A DNA stretch of 64,000 nucleotides from Chryseobacterium potabilaquae (GTDB taxonomy: Bacteria; Bacteroidota; Bacteroidia; Flavobacteriales; Weeksellaceae), in contig NZ_CACVBR010000012.1 of assembly GCF_902728265.1 (NCBI RefSeq), positions 28,003-92,002 of the forward strand, in the 5' to 3' direction. Positions 8,532 through 16,885 of this stretch are shown here, in pieces. The notes beneath the pieces were generated by a model, which saw only the letters and a list, made by a program, of their open reading frames with translations, was not told where the DNA came from and did no database searches. Each line of letters opens with the position of its first letter. Within the stretch, counting starts at the first letter, position 1. The position numbers and the translations under genes are program-made.

Positions 8532-9678
8532 ATTGGTAAATATCTAACATTTTCTTAGTATCTCTATAAGCAAAATTGGACGGAATAGCACTCATGATTG
8601 TATTTCTTAGCCATATCCCTATCGTATGATTAAGTTGTGACATATTACCAATTTTTCTGCTTCTTTCAACAATCCATGAAGCTTTATCTCTTCTAATTTC
8701 ATTGAATTTTGCAAATGCTTGTTCGCCATCATATCTTTTTAAAGATTCAGAGAGGATATATGCATCTTCTATTGCTTGGCAGGCTCCTTGTCCTAAATTA
8801 GGTGTCATAGCATGCGCAGCATCACCCACTAAACAAACTCTAGACTTGTACCATTTATGAAGTGTTTTGAAATCATAGATTTTTCTGGTAATAATTGTCC
8901 TTTCTTCAGTACTATTGATTATATCTAAAACATCTGGATGAAAATCTTTAAATATATAAGTAAGTCTAGATAGAGTAATAGGATCATTATAAGGAGTATT
9001 AACCAAGGCATACCAATATATTTGATGACTATTGATTTTTACAAAACCAAAACGTTTTCCCTTCCCCCAAAGCTCATTAAGCTCATCTGTATATTTGGAC
9101 ATCTCAATATTAGCAATCCCCCTCCAGCACAATTGTCCTGCATCAAGCATTTCGACCTCTGAAAAATAACTATTTCTCACTTGAGAGTGTATACCATCCG
9201 CTCCAATAATAATATCAGCATTACTCTCTGTCGAGTCTTTGAAAATCATGCTTAACTGATCACTTACTAGATTGATCTTCTCTAATCTTTTTCCAAGGAA
9301 TTCCTCACACTTGATCTTAGAATTGAGAATATGATACAATTTTTCTCTATGAATAGCTACCATATTAACGTTATATAATGTAGAGAAAGGTTCCATATTG
9401 ATACATGACAAAACTTTTAAATTTTCATTGGTGATATTCATCCTTTTTAAAATATTCCCCTCACTAGTCAATTCCTCATGTAATCCTAGTTTTTTCATTA
9501 TCTGCATAGCATTACATGCTAACATTATTCCAGCCCCTTTAGTTGATTGTTCTATCGTATCGGATTGCTCATACAATTTAATATTCTTATATCCTGACTG
9601 TTCCAAAGCCAAAGCGAGTGTAAGGCCTCCAATGCCTTTACCTACAATGCCTATCGAAATTTCATTATTTTTCATCAT
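8515..9678 (-). CDS. FAD-dependent aromatic monooxygenase (salicylate/kynurenine hydroxylase-like)
   Basis: A 387-aa class A flavin monooxygenase. Motifs in order: GKGIGGL dinucleotide-binding loop near residue 13, GADGIHSQVR (DG motif, about residue 163) and LVGDAAHAMTPNLGQGACQ (GD motif, about residue 283). Such enzymes hydroxylate aromatic rings with NAD(P)H and O2. It follows anthranilate synthase genes, with only 22 bases between, so anthranilate or a derivative is a reasonable substrate guess. The first two codons are both Met; either could be the start. Specific reaction unknown. Confidence 0.85.
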   Translation of the reverse strand: MMKNNEISIGIVGKGIGGLTLALALEQSGYKNIKLYEQSDTIEQSTKGAGIMLACNAMQIMKKLGLHEELTSEGNILKRMNITNENLKVLSCINMEPFSTLYNVNMVAIHREKLYHILNSKIKCEEFLGKRLEKINLVSDQLSMIFKDSTESNADIIIGADGIHSQVRNSYFSEVEMLDAGQLCWRGIANIEMSKYTDELNELWGKGKRFGFVKINSHQIYWYALVNTPYNDPITLSRLTYIFKDFHPDVLDIINSTEERTIITRKIYDFKTLHKWYKSRVCLVGDAAHAMTPNLGQGACQAIEDAYILSESLKRYDGEQAFAKFNEIRRDKASWIVERSRKIGNMSQLNHTIGIWLRNTIMSAIPSNFAYRDTKKMLDIYQYESIL

Positions 9679-9700
9679 TATAGCATTAGGAAATTTTAAT

Positions 9701-10270
9701 TTATAATTCCAACCAATTTTGGATTATTTTTTTGCCATCCAAAGTAAGAAAACTTTCAGGATGATATTGCACCCCAGTAATATCATATTGATCATGTCTC
9801 AGAGACATAATAATATCTGAATCATCTGTAGAGGTAATGATTAAATCTTTAGGAAGATCTTTTTTTTCTACAATCCAACTATGATATCTTGCTACATGTA
9901 TTGTATCTGGTAATTGTGAATATAACCTTTCATTATTATTAATATTAATAGAAGTAGAAACACCATGATAAACCTGTGAAGTATTCTTAAGCTGCGCCCC
10001 AAATGCCACTCCAATAGCTTGATGCCCTAAACATATACCTAATATTTTTTTAGTAGCTTTATAATAATTAATCAAAGGAATACATTGCCCTGCATCTTGT
10101 GGAATGCCCGGTCCTGGAGATAATATGATATAGTCATAACCCGCTACTTCTTCTAATTCAAAAGCATCATTTCGCCATACGCTGACAGAATAATTGCTAC
10201 ATTCTGATACCAATTGTTTTAAATTGTATGTAAAAGAGTCATAATTATCAATGATTAGAATTTTTTTCAT
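9701..10270 (-). CDS. trpG: Anthranilate/aminodeoxychorismate synthase glutamine amidotransferase subunit
   Basis: A 189-aa class I glutamine amidotransferase. It shows the nucleophile motif GICLGHQ (Cys near residue 80), the oxyanion-region sequence LSPGPGIPQDAG and the His-Glu pair in VQYHPESFLT near the C-terminus, so the triad is complete. It releases ammonia from glutamine and passes it to the chorismate-using partner encoded four bases upstream. The partner has the anthranilate-type active-site signature, which favours TrpG over PabA. No trpD, C, F, B or A gene is next to it, so it probably does not serve ordinary tryptophan synthesis. Confidence 0.85.
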   Translation of the reverse strand: MKKILIIDNYDSFTYNLKQLVSECSNYSVSVWRNDAFELEEVAGYDYIILSPGPGIPQDAGQCIPLINYYKATKKILGICLGHQAIGVAFGAQLKNTSQVYHGVSTSININNNERLYSQLPDTIHVARYHSWIVEKKDLPKDLIITSTDDSDIIMSLRHDQYDITGVQYHPESFLTLDGKKIIQNWLEL

Positions 10271-10274
10271 AGCA

Positions 10275-11693
10275 TTAAGATAAATTTTCGAATTTCTTCA
10301 AAGTACTTAAAATTAGAGCAACCTTATTATTCACTTCTTCCCATTCTTTTTGAGGTTCGGAGGAAATTACCACTCCAGCCCCTGCACGATAAATCATTGT
10401 ATTATTTTCAAATAAAGCACTTCTTATCAGTATACAAGTATTGATATCATTATTAAAACCAATCCATCCTAATAATCCACCGTAATAAGATCTATAACTA
10501 TTTTCTATTTCATCAATGAGCTGTACAGCCTTATATTTTGGTGCACCACATAATGTCCCTGCCGGTAAAAATTCTTTTAGGAGACGTATAGGATTATGTT
10601 GAGTATCCATCTCACCCTGTACCTGACTTACAAGATGAATTACATTATTATAATGTTCTATTATTTTCAACTTACTGATATCTACATTTCTTGCATGCTT
10701 GCTTAGATCATTTCTAGCTAAATCAATAAGCATGTTATGTTCTGAATTTTCTTTAGGATCCTTCAATAGTTTTTCTTCTAATAAAGCATCTTCCTCGACA
10801 TTCATTGTCTTTTTATAAGTTCCTGCTATTGGCTTTACAATTCCTACGCCTTTTGAACAACTAAAATGTGTCTCCGGAGAAGCTCCTGTTATGATATAAT
10901 TTTCTTCGTCTAGAAAAAAATAGTATTGAGCATTATTCTTTTTTAATTCAAGAAAAAATGACCAAGGGTCTCCTGTAAATTCTCTGGAGAACCTTCTGGA
11001 AATTACTAGCTGAAAAACATCTCCTACTTGGCAATGATATTGGGCCTGTTTGATTTTTTCCAAGAACTCTTCATCACTACAATCTATATTTTCTTGATCA
11101 GCAACATGGAATTTTTTTATATCAACCTCTTTACTATTTGTCAGCCACTCTTCCATGATATCCAGTTCATCCTCTTGTTCATAGAAATTATTAATTAATG
11201 TAATAGTAGAAAGAGTTTCATTGAATACATAAGTATATCTGTATAATGAAAACTGGAACATAGGAAGGTTACTATCTTTATGCCCTTGTATATACTTATT
11301 CAATCTGATATTTTCCACCAATTGAATTGAATCATAAGTGCTGAATCCTAATATTCCATTATAGGGATGAGAATCTTCTTTTGGAAGAATTTTATTCTGC
11401 CACTCTTCTACATAATGCCAAACTTTTTCATTTGTTATTTCATTTATATATTCTTCTTGATCTCCTATAAAATAGTAAAGCTCAGCCTCATTCTTTACTT
11501 GTAAGGAAGCTATAGGATCTATTCCTATAAAAATAAGTTTCTGGTGTTCACTATTAACTGTTTCTGCAACTTCAAACCAAATGCTTTTTAATTTTTTTTG
11601 TCTTAAAAAGTGGTAAAGATGTTCAATTTTGAAAGGGCTTGAACGAGCCAATGGAATATCTATATATCTTGAAGATGTAATTACCTCTTTCAT
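10275..11693 (-). CDS. trpE: Anthranilate synthase component I, probably feedback-insensitive
   Basis: A 472-aa chorismate-binding enzyme. The C-terminal catalytic domain shows GDVFQLVISRRF, TGASPETHF, KPIAGTYKKT (about residue 286), ENSEHNMLIDLARNDL and GAGVVISSEPQKEWEE. The PIAGT sequence has Ala where aminodeoxychorismate synthases usually have the Lys of PIKGT, so anthranilate is the expected product. The N-terminal tryptophan-binding motif LLES is replaced: the matching stretch reads WFEV (residues 39-42), losing the key Ser. This suggests that tryptophan does not inhibit the enzyme, as seen in anthranilate synthases of secondary metabolism. It sits in an operon with trpG, a monooxygenase and a thioesterase fragment. 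Confidence 0.85.
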   Translation of the reverse strand: MKEVITSSRYIDIPLARSSPFKIEHLYHFLRQKKLKSIWFEVAETVNSEHQKLIFIGIDPIASLQVKNEAELYYFIGDQEEYINEITNEKVWHYVEEWQNKILPKEDSHPYNGILGFSTYDSIQLVENIRLNKYIQGHKDSNLPMFQFSLYRYTYVFNETLSTITLINNFYEQEDELDIMEEWLTNSKEVDIKKFHVADQENIDCSDEEFLEKIKQAQYHCQVGDVFQLVISRRFSREFTGDPWSFFLELKKNNAQYYFFLDEENYIITGASPETHFSCSKGVGIVKPIAGTYKKTMNVEEDALLEEKLLKDPKENSEHNMLIDLARNDLSKHARNVDISKLKIIEHYNNVIHLVSQVQGEMDTQHNPIRLLKEFLPAGTLCGAPKYKAVQLIDEIENSYRSYYGGLLGWIGFNNDINTCILIRSALFENNTMIYRAGAGVVISSEPQKEWEEVNNKVALILSTLKKFENLS

Positions 11694-11697
11694 AATA

Positions 11698-11901
11698 TTA
11701 GTTTAATATATTATTAATAACCTGGGTTAATATTCTTGCCACTTTTTCGGGATATTGAATGGAAAATAGATGGCCCCCTTCTATAGAAATATAATCCGTT
11801 TTATTAGAAGTATGTAATTTCCAATCTTCATAATATTCTATCGTAGGAAATAATTCATCTTGCTCTCCCCTCATGACCGCTAGAGGTTGTGTTATCATCA
11901 A
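11698..11901 (-). pseudogene. C-terminal fragment of a type II thioesterase (alpha/beta hydrolase), cut by IS
   Basis: The remaining 67 codons cover the last strand-helix units of an alpha/beta hydrolase. PLAVMRGEQDELFP carries the acid residue and EGGHLFSIQ the catalytic His. The WKLHTSNK...GGHLF pattern is like GrsT-type external thioesterases that serve NRPS and PKS systems. The Ser nucleophile half is missing: the insertion element begins at 11903, one base after the fragment. The ATG at 11901 is accidental. Whether the missing part still exists elsewhere cannot be seen. Confidence 0.7.
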
Positions 11902-11902
11902 A

Positions 11903-13266
11903 GGTAGTGTCTCACTAACTGTGTAAGTTAAAAAGTTATTCTGGAAAATTTAGAGCTCTTACAGCTCAAGAAATTTTTCGGAACTCACTTTTTATTATTT
12001 TTAACCATTACATAGTTATGATTGACAAAGAAGATTTACTAAACAACAAGGACTTCTACAAGTCCTTCAAAAATGGAGAAGATTTAACCTCATTCTTTAA
12101 AGAGCTGCACAAGCGAGCTGTAGAACATATGCTTGATGCCGAGTTGGACTCTCACCTGGATAATGAGAAACACCAGAAGTCCCCCACTGGAAATTACCGA
12201 AACGGACACGGCAGTAAGAAAATAAAATCGTCTTTTGGAGAGTCTGAAATTAAAGTTCCAAGGGATCGTGAAGGGAGTTTTGAGCCTGCATTAGTTCCCA
12301 AAAGGCACAACATTATTGATGGTTTGGAAAACATCATCATCTCATTTTATGCCAAGGGAATGAGTGTATCAGACATTGAACAACAGATCCATGAGATGTA
12401 TGATTTTGAGGTTTCTACTTCTACCATATCACGAATAACCAATGCGGTTACAAGTGAAGTGGTGAGTTGGCAGAATCGTCCCCTTGAAGATCTATATCTC
12501 ATTGTTTGGATGGATGGGATTGTTTTCAAAGTAAGGGAAAACTCCAAAGTCATTAATAAAACTATTTATCTGGCTGTTGGACTAAAGCGTGACGGAAGGA
12601 AAGAAGTCTTGGGAATGTGGCTTGGAAAAAATGAAAGCTCAGCCTTCTGGATGAGTGTTCTAACGGATTTAAAAGCCCGAGGTGTAGAAGATATTCTCAT
12701 TACCGCCACTGATAATTTAAACGGATTTACCCAGACTATACGTTCTGTGTTTCCTGAATCTCAAACTCAAATTTGTGTGGTACATCAAATCAGAAATGCC
12801 TGTAAATATGTAGTGTGGAAGGACAGAAAAGAGTTCTCTGCAGATATGAAGCATATTTATACTGCTCCAACAAAACAAGCCGCAGAAGCAGCTCTAAATG
12901 ATTTTGCAGGAAAATGGGAAAGCAAATATTCGTATGCTATTGCATCTTGGAGGAATAATTGGGATGAGCTGACTATATTTTTTGAATTTCCTTTAGAGAT
13001 ACGTAAGATCATTTATACCACTAATTTAATTGAAAATCTCAACGGAAAAATAAGAAAATACACCAAAAACAAGATGTCTTTCCCTACAGATGATGCAGTA
13101 ATGAAATCAGTGTATCTCGCTTTAAAAGAAGCTACTAAAAAATGGACCATGCCTATTCGAAATTGGGGTATTGTTCTCAACCAATTTATGCTTATTTTTG
13201 AAAAAAGGCTCAGATTATAAAATCCAAGCCTAACTTTTTAACTTACACACTTTACGAGATAGTGTC
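11903..13266 (+). mobile_element. IS256-family insertion sequence, complete
   Basis: A 1364-bp element with imperfect 36-bp terminal inverted repeats (11903-11938 and 13231-13266). The inner 19 bases are identical at both ends (TGTGTAAGTTAAAAAGTTA), while the outer parts diverge (GGTAGTGTCTC against GACACTATCTC). It has one intact transposase gene. The outer boundary is inferred from the left end shared with the copy at 63879. No matching target duplication is evident at 11895-11902 and 13267-13274, suggesting that flanking DNA was rearranged after insertion. It interrupts the thioesterase gene. Confidence 0.85.
12018..13220 (+). CDS. IS256-family DDE transposase
   Basis: A 400-aa mutator-type transposase. 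The N-terminal [18 protein letters not shown] and the [12 protein letters not shown] stretch are typical of IS256 proteins. The acidic triad candidates are Asp in [11 protein letters not shown], Asp in [10 protein letters not shown] and Glu in [14 protein letters not shown]. The frame is intact end to end, so the element is probably active. The promoter would lie in the 115-base left end. A second start of the same protein is seen at 63994. Confidence 0.95.
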   Translation: MIDKEDLLNNKDFYKSFKNGEDLTSFFKELHKRAVEHMLDAELDSHLDNEKHQKSPTGNYRNGHGSKKIKSSFGESEIKVPRDREGSFEPALVPKRHNIIDGLENIIISFYAKGMSVSDIEQQIHEMYDFEVSTSTISRITNAVTSEVVSWQNRPLEDLYLIVWMDGIVFKVRENSKVINKTIYLAVGLKRDGRKEVLGMWLGKNESSAFWMSVLTDLKARGVEDILITATDNLNGFTQTIRSVFPESQTQICVVHQIRNACKYVVWKDRKEFSADMKHIYTAPTKQAAEAALNDFAGKWESKYSYAIASWRNNWDELTIFFEFPLEIRKIIYTTNLIENLNGKIRKYTKNKMSFPTDDAVMKSVYLALKEATKKWTMPIRNWGIVLNQFMLIFEKRLRL

Positions 13267-13291
13267 AGAAACTTTAAAGTAATTCTTCAAA

Positions 13292-13357
13292 TCAATCAAT
13301 TTGTGGAGGATATTTATCAATTACTTTACCGTCTTTGTAACGTATGTATTCTTCCAT
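13292..13357 (-). CDS. Possible 21-aa peptide or C-terminal tail fragment
   Basis: The minus strand encodes MEEYIRYKDGKVIDKYPPQID, ending 25 bases from the right end of the insertion element. It follows the 117-aa secreted protein gene by about 30 bases. The same frame is open upstream for ten further codons (LLRGGGIFK). It may be a small peptide gene or the tail of a gene that lost its body when the element inserted. Low confidence either way. Confidence 0.25.
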   Translation of the reverse strand: MEEYIRYKDGKVIDKYPPQID

Positions 13358-13387
13358 CTTAAATATACCACCCCCTCTTAAAAGAAC

Positions 13388-13741
13388 TTATTCAAATGTT
13401 TTGATATTTTTATAAAGTTGATTATCGATAAGAAAAAGAATATTATGATTTAGACATCTTTTTTTTAATCTTCTCTCTGATATACTTTTAAAATCATATA
13501 TGATTTCCTTTTCATTATATTTTCTCTCAATAGGTGTTACTCTATAACGATTAATTAGTACTTCTTTATTATGCTTATTTTTAGCTGGAATAAGTAGCAG
13601 ATATTCTCCATAAAAATCATTTTCTATTTTTTCCAATTTTATTGAATCTGTTTTAGGTATCCTGACAATACAATTTTGAGAATAGGCAAAGCTCATGCAA
13701 AAGCAGAATGTTACTATTGTAATTTTTTTTAAAGTTCCCAT
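13388..13741 (-). CDS. Small secreted protein of unknown function
   Basis: A 117-aa protein with a Sec signal peptide (LKKITIVTFCFCMSFAYSQ, cleavage probably after AYS). The mature part is basic, with KYNEKEIIYDFKSISERRLKKR, and has two Cys residues (CIVRI and KKRCLNH). I do not recognise a family. Its start overlaps the end of the 597-aa lipoprotein gene by 13 bases, so the two are translationally coupled and likely act together. One possibility is a periplasmic partner or inhibitor of that metalloprotein. Confidence 0.65.
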   Translation of the reverse strand: MGTLKKITIVTFCFCMSFAYSQNCIVRIPKTDSIKLEKIENDFYGEYLLLIPAKNKHNKEVLINRYRVTPIERKYNEKEIIYDFKSISERRLKKRCLNHNILFLIDNQLYKNIKTFE

Positions 13742-15522
13742 AGCCAGTAATTAGAATTCCAAGTATTGATATATAAGTCTTTTTCAGATTGAGGGAGCAA
13801 GTTCCATGCCTTTGTTCCTTTCAAACTACTCATCCAAACTACAGTTTTATATTCCACCTCTGTAAATTTTGTACCATAGACTTGCTTTAAAAAGGAAGTT
13901 ATTGTTATAATGAATTTCTTTGCCATATATTCATGCTGAAATTCAGAATCATTTGTTTTTGCTTTTACAAATGTATTGAATAACTCTATATGTTTATGTT
14001 TTTTAGCATAATCTAAAAGCTCCATCTTATTTATGCTCCCGTTGGAATTTGCCACAGTTAATAGTTGCCTAAGTATCTCTGCATGAATTAACTCATGCAT
14101 AAAAGTCCCTGCGACTACAACTCTGGGAATACTACTCCAGTCTTTATTTTTGTTGAATACAATTTTTATCCAATAATTTATTGGTTCTGTGGTTTCAGCT
14201 TGAGCTTCAGATATCGTGAGTGCACCTATATCGAAAGTTAAATGAGCCAAAGATCCTTCTGGAATAAAGTTCTTTAAATACTGATTAAAATTTGCTGCTG
14301 TTTTAATTTGGTTGTAAATACTATTTAGTTTAGTGTGGTTCTTAAATGTGATGGTAGGCTTTACCCTATTGGGATCCGTCCAGTCTTCCGTTATTTCGTC
14401 TCGCTGACTTTCATCTATATAATTTTGTAAGAGCCAATCGGAAAATTGGTTCCATTTAATATTTGGATTAGTTTGTTTAATCTGTAATGCCCATTTTATA
14501 ATATTTTTAGCTTCTAAACTTGTATAGGTACCATCATAATAACTTAGCAAACCTTCGTAAAAGTCTTGATTTTCTGGGTTATTAAGAATATTTTGTAAAT
14601 TAATAGGTAAATTTTTTACAAATACAAAAAATGTACTTAACGATATAGTGGGAGATGTAGGAATTCCTGTACATCCCCCATCTCCTATTTCTTCTTTAGG
14701 GTCAAAAGGCCCAGTAGCAATTCCATTTCCATTGCAAGGGATTGAGGAACCCCCACCAGGAACATACGTTCCAGCACCAGTATCCACACCACCTCCATCT
14801 CCTCCACCTGTTCCGGGGCTATTGGTATCACTGATAAAATCACATCGATAGGTCATCGTCATATGTACACCAGGTTTTCTATCAGCTTTACAGTTTTCCC
14901 ATTCGGAAGTATTGTTTTCATTGTGAGTTGATACTCCATTATGAATATCACTACAACCTCTAATAGTATACGTTTCCACAAATCCACAAGTTGTCATACC
15001 TGCTCCTTTAAAAATCGGATTAAAGACCCCTTTTGAAAGTTCTGTTATAGTAACCTTATCTTTTATGTTCACATATCCCCCTGCTTTTAATGTTAGTTTT
15101 TCTTGTTGGGTGAGATTGTAAGATACAAGTACCCCCTTATAGGTACCATCAGAGAGCGGTGTTAATACGATATTTTCTAAGGGTGAATTACCTGATGAAT
15201 TTTCCCGTATAAGATTAAGAGTATAGGTATGATAGTTAGGGCCATTCTCAATATAAGTGATATTATCCGTATCAATATAAACCTCTCCGTCTGTTGTTTT
15301 GCTAAGTATGTTGGAGGTTCTTTGCATTTTTTCTAATTCTAAAGCAAGGGACGCTTTATGTCTACTTTCACCTAACCGTATGGTTTTGGAGCTCAATCGA
15401 AATTTAGTATCCGTGTTATATGTTTCGTTCTCGGTAAGAAGAAGATCATTATTCCTACAGGAATTAAAAAAAAAGATACTTGTCACTAGTAAAAGTAAAA
15501 ATGTATTAGAATTATCCTTCAT
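13729..15522 (-). CDS. Lipoprotein with HELIH zinc-metallopeptidase motif
   Basis: A 597-aa protein with a lipoprotein signal (LLLLVTSIFFFNSC; lipid Cys at residue 22). A glycine/proline-rich linker GGGDGGGVDTGAGTYVPGGG lies near residues 235-260, and a C-terminal globular region has GTFMHELIHAEILRQL at about residue 474. HExxH is the zinc and catalytic motif of zincins; the downstream EFQHEYMAKKF could supply a third ligand. The linker-plus-C-terminal-catalytic-domain build resembles modular surface enzymes or toxins. It is coupled to the 117-aa secreted protein gene. A perfect 14-bp inverted repeat lies just upstream. Peptidase activity is inferred only from the motif. Confidence 0.7.
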   Translation of the reverse strand: MKDNSNTFLLLLVTSIFFFNSCRNNDLLLTENETYNTDTKFRLSSKTIRLGESRHKASLALELEKMQRTSNILSKTTDGEVYIDTDNITYIENGPNYHTYTLNLIRENSSGNSPLENIVLTPLSDGTYKGVLVSYNLTQQEKLTLKAGGYVNIKDKVTITELSKGVFNPIFKGAGMTTCGFVETYTIRGCSDIHNGVSTHNENNTSEWENCKADRKPGVHMTMTYRCDFISDTNSPGTGGGDGGGVDTGAGTYVPGGGSSIPCNGNGIATGPFDPKEEIGDGGCTGIPTSPTISLSTFFVFVKNLPINLQNILNNPENQDFYEGLLSYYDGTYTSLEAKNIIKWALQIKQTNPNIKWNQFSDWLLQNYIDESQRDEITEDWTDPNRVKPTITFKNHTKLNSIYNQIKTAANFNQYLKNFIPEGSLAHLTFDIGALTISEAQAETTEPINYWIKIVFNKNKDWSSIPRVVVAGTFMHELIHAEILRQLLTVANSNGSINKMELLDYAKKHKHIELFNTFVKAKTNDSEFQHEYMAKKFIITITSFLKQVYGTKFTEVEYKTVVWMSSLKGTKAWNLLPQSEKDLYINTWNSNYWLWEL

Positions 15523-15564
15523 TAATTATTTTTTATGTATAAATCTTTGCTCATCTAAATTTAC

Positions 15565-15598
15565 GTTTATAATTTCACTGATTGGTGAAATTATAAAC
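15565..15598. promoter_or_regulatory. Perfect 14-bp inverted repeat upstream of the HELIH lipoprotein gene
   Basis: GTTTATAATTTCAC and its exact reverse complement GTGAAATTATAAAC are separated by six bases, 43 bases before the start codon at 15522. There is no T-run after the stem, so it is not a standard terminator. It is more like an operator for a dimeric regulator or a hairpin in the 5' leader. Confidence 0.6.
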
Positions 15599-15901
15599 GA
15601 CTGCAATAATACATAAAAAGAAGGAAACTCAAATAATAATTCCATATTCTAACATTTATTTTATAAGCAAAATAATCTTTAAATATGTCAAGCCCCGAAG
15701 CATCACAAAACTTTTATGGAGAAGGTGAATTTTATCGTTTTTGAGAATTATTTTGTATATTAAAAATGATGTTAATTTAAGTAGATTAGAATGGTAAAAT
15801 CATGAACTTTACAATTCTATATGAATCAAATTAAGTTTTAATTTTTTGATTTCTTTTAACACAAATAATTTCCGCAAATTTATTTATTATAACTTATAAC
15901 T
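15599..15901. other. Intergenic stretch without recognisable gene
   Basis: AT-rich DNA between two divergent genes. I see no convincing reading frame, RNA gene or terminator. It must hold the promoters of the lipoprotein gene (minus) and the 48-aa protein gene (plus). Confidence 0.5.
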
Positions 15902-16048
15902 ATGACAAAGAAAAATGAACAAACAAGTAAAAAGGCTGGAACGACTGCCTCCAAAATATTAAAAGATAAACGTTCATCAAAAAATGCTAAAACAGCTGCA
16001 CGATCTGCGCTGACCCAAAGACCAGACGGTAAAAAGAAGAAAAAATAA
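15902..16048 (+). CDS. Small basic 48-aa protein
   Basis: The frame from ATG at 15902 to TAA at 16046 encodes MTKKNEQTSKKAGTTASKIL, then DKRSSKNAKTAARSALTQRP and a lysine tail. The KAGTTASKILKD...SSKNAKTAARSALTQR pattern resembles a widespread family of very short uncharacterised bacterial proteins with a conserved A(S)KxLxD...SKxAKxAAxSALxQ core. Strong positive charge suggests nucleic acid contact. It is preceded by a typical AT-rich leader and stands alone. Confidence 0.7.
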   Translation: MTKKNEQTSKKAGTTASKILKDKRSSKNAKTAARSALTQRPDGKKKKK

Positions 16049-16109
16049 TAAAATTTTCATAACTAGATAATTAGGAATTTTATATTCTTTCCAGTATTGT
16101 TTTATGAGA

Positions 16110-16613
16110 TCATTTAATCGGTTTCTCACAAACATTTTCACGAATACTGTCAGCTATTGAATCTGGTATTATTGGTTTAGGAGTTTCTGTGTATTCTTCA
16201 GATACTTTTACAAATCCTTGAGCTGAATAATCTGTTGCAGAAAAGATCACCAGTTCGTTTGAATTACAATAAATTTTCCAATGTTCAATAGAGTATTCAT
16301 TTGATTTTGAGATAATTTTAACCCAAAAATCAGAAATATTTGAATTATGTATTAGTCGCTTTATATAGTATTTATTAGCGCTAACAGATGATGATATGTA
16401 ATCCCAATCATCAGATTGATGATGACCATATTTCAATTTAAAATTAGCTATCACCACTCTAATGTTATCATCCGTTTCATTTTTGCGGACCATACTCATA
16501 ACAATACTATCTAATTTTTTTCTATCCGGTTCTGGCAAAATTAAACTTAAGGATTGATTATATAAAAAAGCTGATAACAAAGTACAAAGAAAGGTAAAAA
16601 TAGTTTTAATCAT
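16110..16613 (-). CDS. Secreted protein of unknown function (167 aa)
   Basis: Signal peptide MIKTIFTFLCTLLSAFLYNQ, then a mixed alpha/beta mature part with RKKLDSIVMSMVRKNETDDN, DWDYISSSVSANKYYIKRLI and KIYCNSNELVIFSATDYSAQ. No family is recognised. It is a lone minus-strand gene next to other small secreted proteins of the same style. Confidence 0.6.
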   Translation of the reverse strand: MIKTIFTFLCTLLSAFLYNQSLSLILPEPDRKKLDSIVMSMVRKNETDDNIRVVIANFKLKYGHHQSDDWDYISSSVSANKYYIKRLIHNSNISDFWVKIISKSNEYSIEHWKIYCNSNELVIFSATDYSAQGFVKVSEEYTETPKPIIPDSIADSIRENVCEKPIK

Positions 16614-16885
16614 TTTTTGAGATTTAGTGTTATCTATTGTAAGCTGACAGAGAATCTAATTCTTCTAAAAGCAATTGGTAATCAATATTTTTTTTGAAAT
16701 ATCTTTATTGTCAGAACTTTCAATAAATTTAAATTTTTGATATTTTAAATTATAACAAACACATATATTCATATATATATTCTGACAATATATTAGTTAC
16801 AACTTCTTTAAATTATTTTATTTTTTCTATATGAATTCAGGATTATCAAAATATTAGTTCTTAATTGTCAGCTCATATATTTGAA

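Noticed and set aside
11905..13265. TAGTGT present at both borders of the IS, looking like a target duplication
   Set aside because: The second copy at 63879 has the same AAGGTAGTGTCTC at its left side, so the bases belong to the element rather than to the target.
13261..13387. Possible repeat or CRISPR-like signal beside the IS right end
   Set aside because: No repeated unit is present; the stretch only holds the end of the element and the short 21-codon frame.
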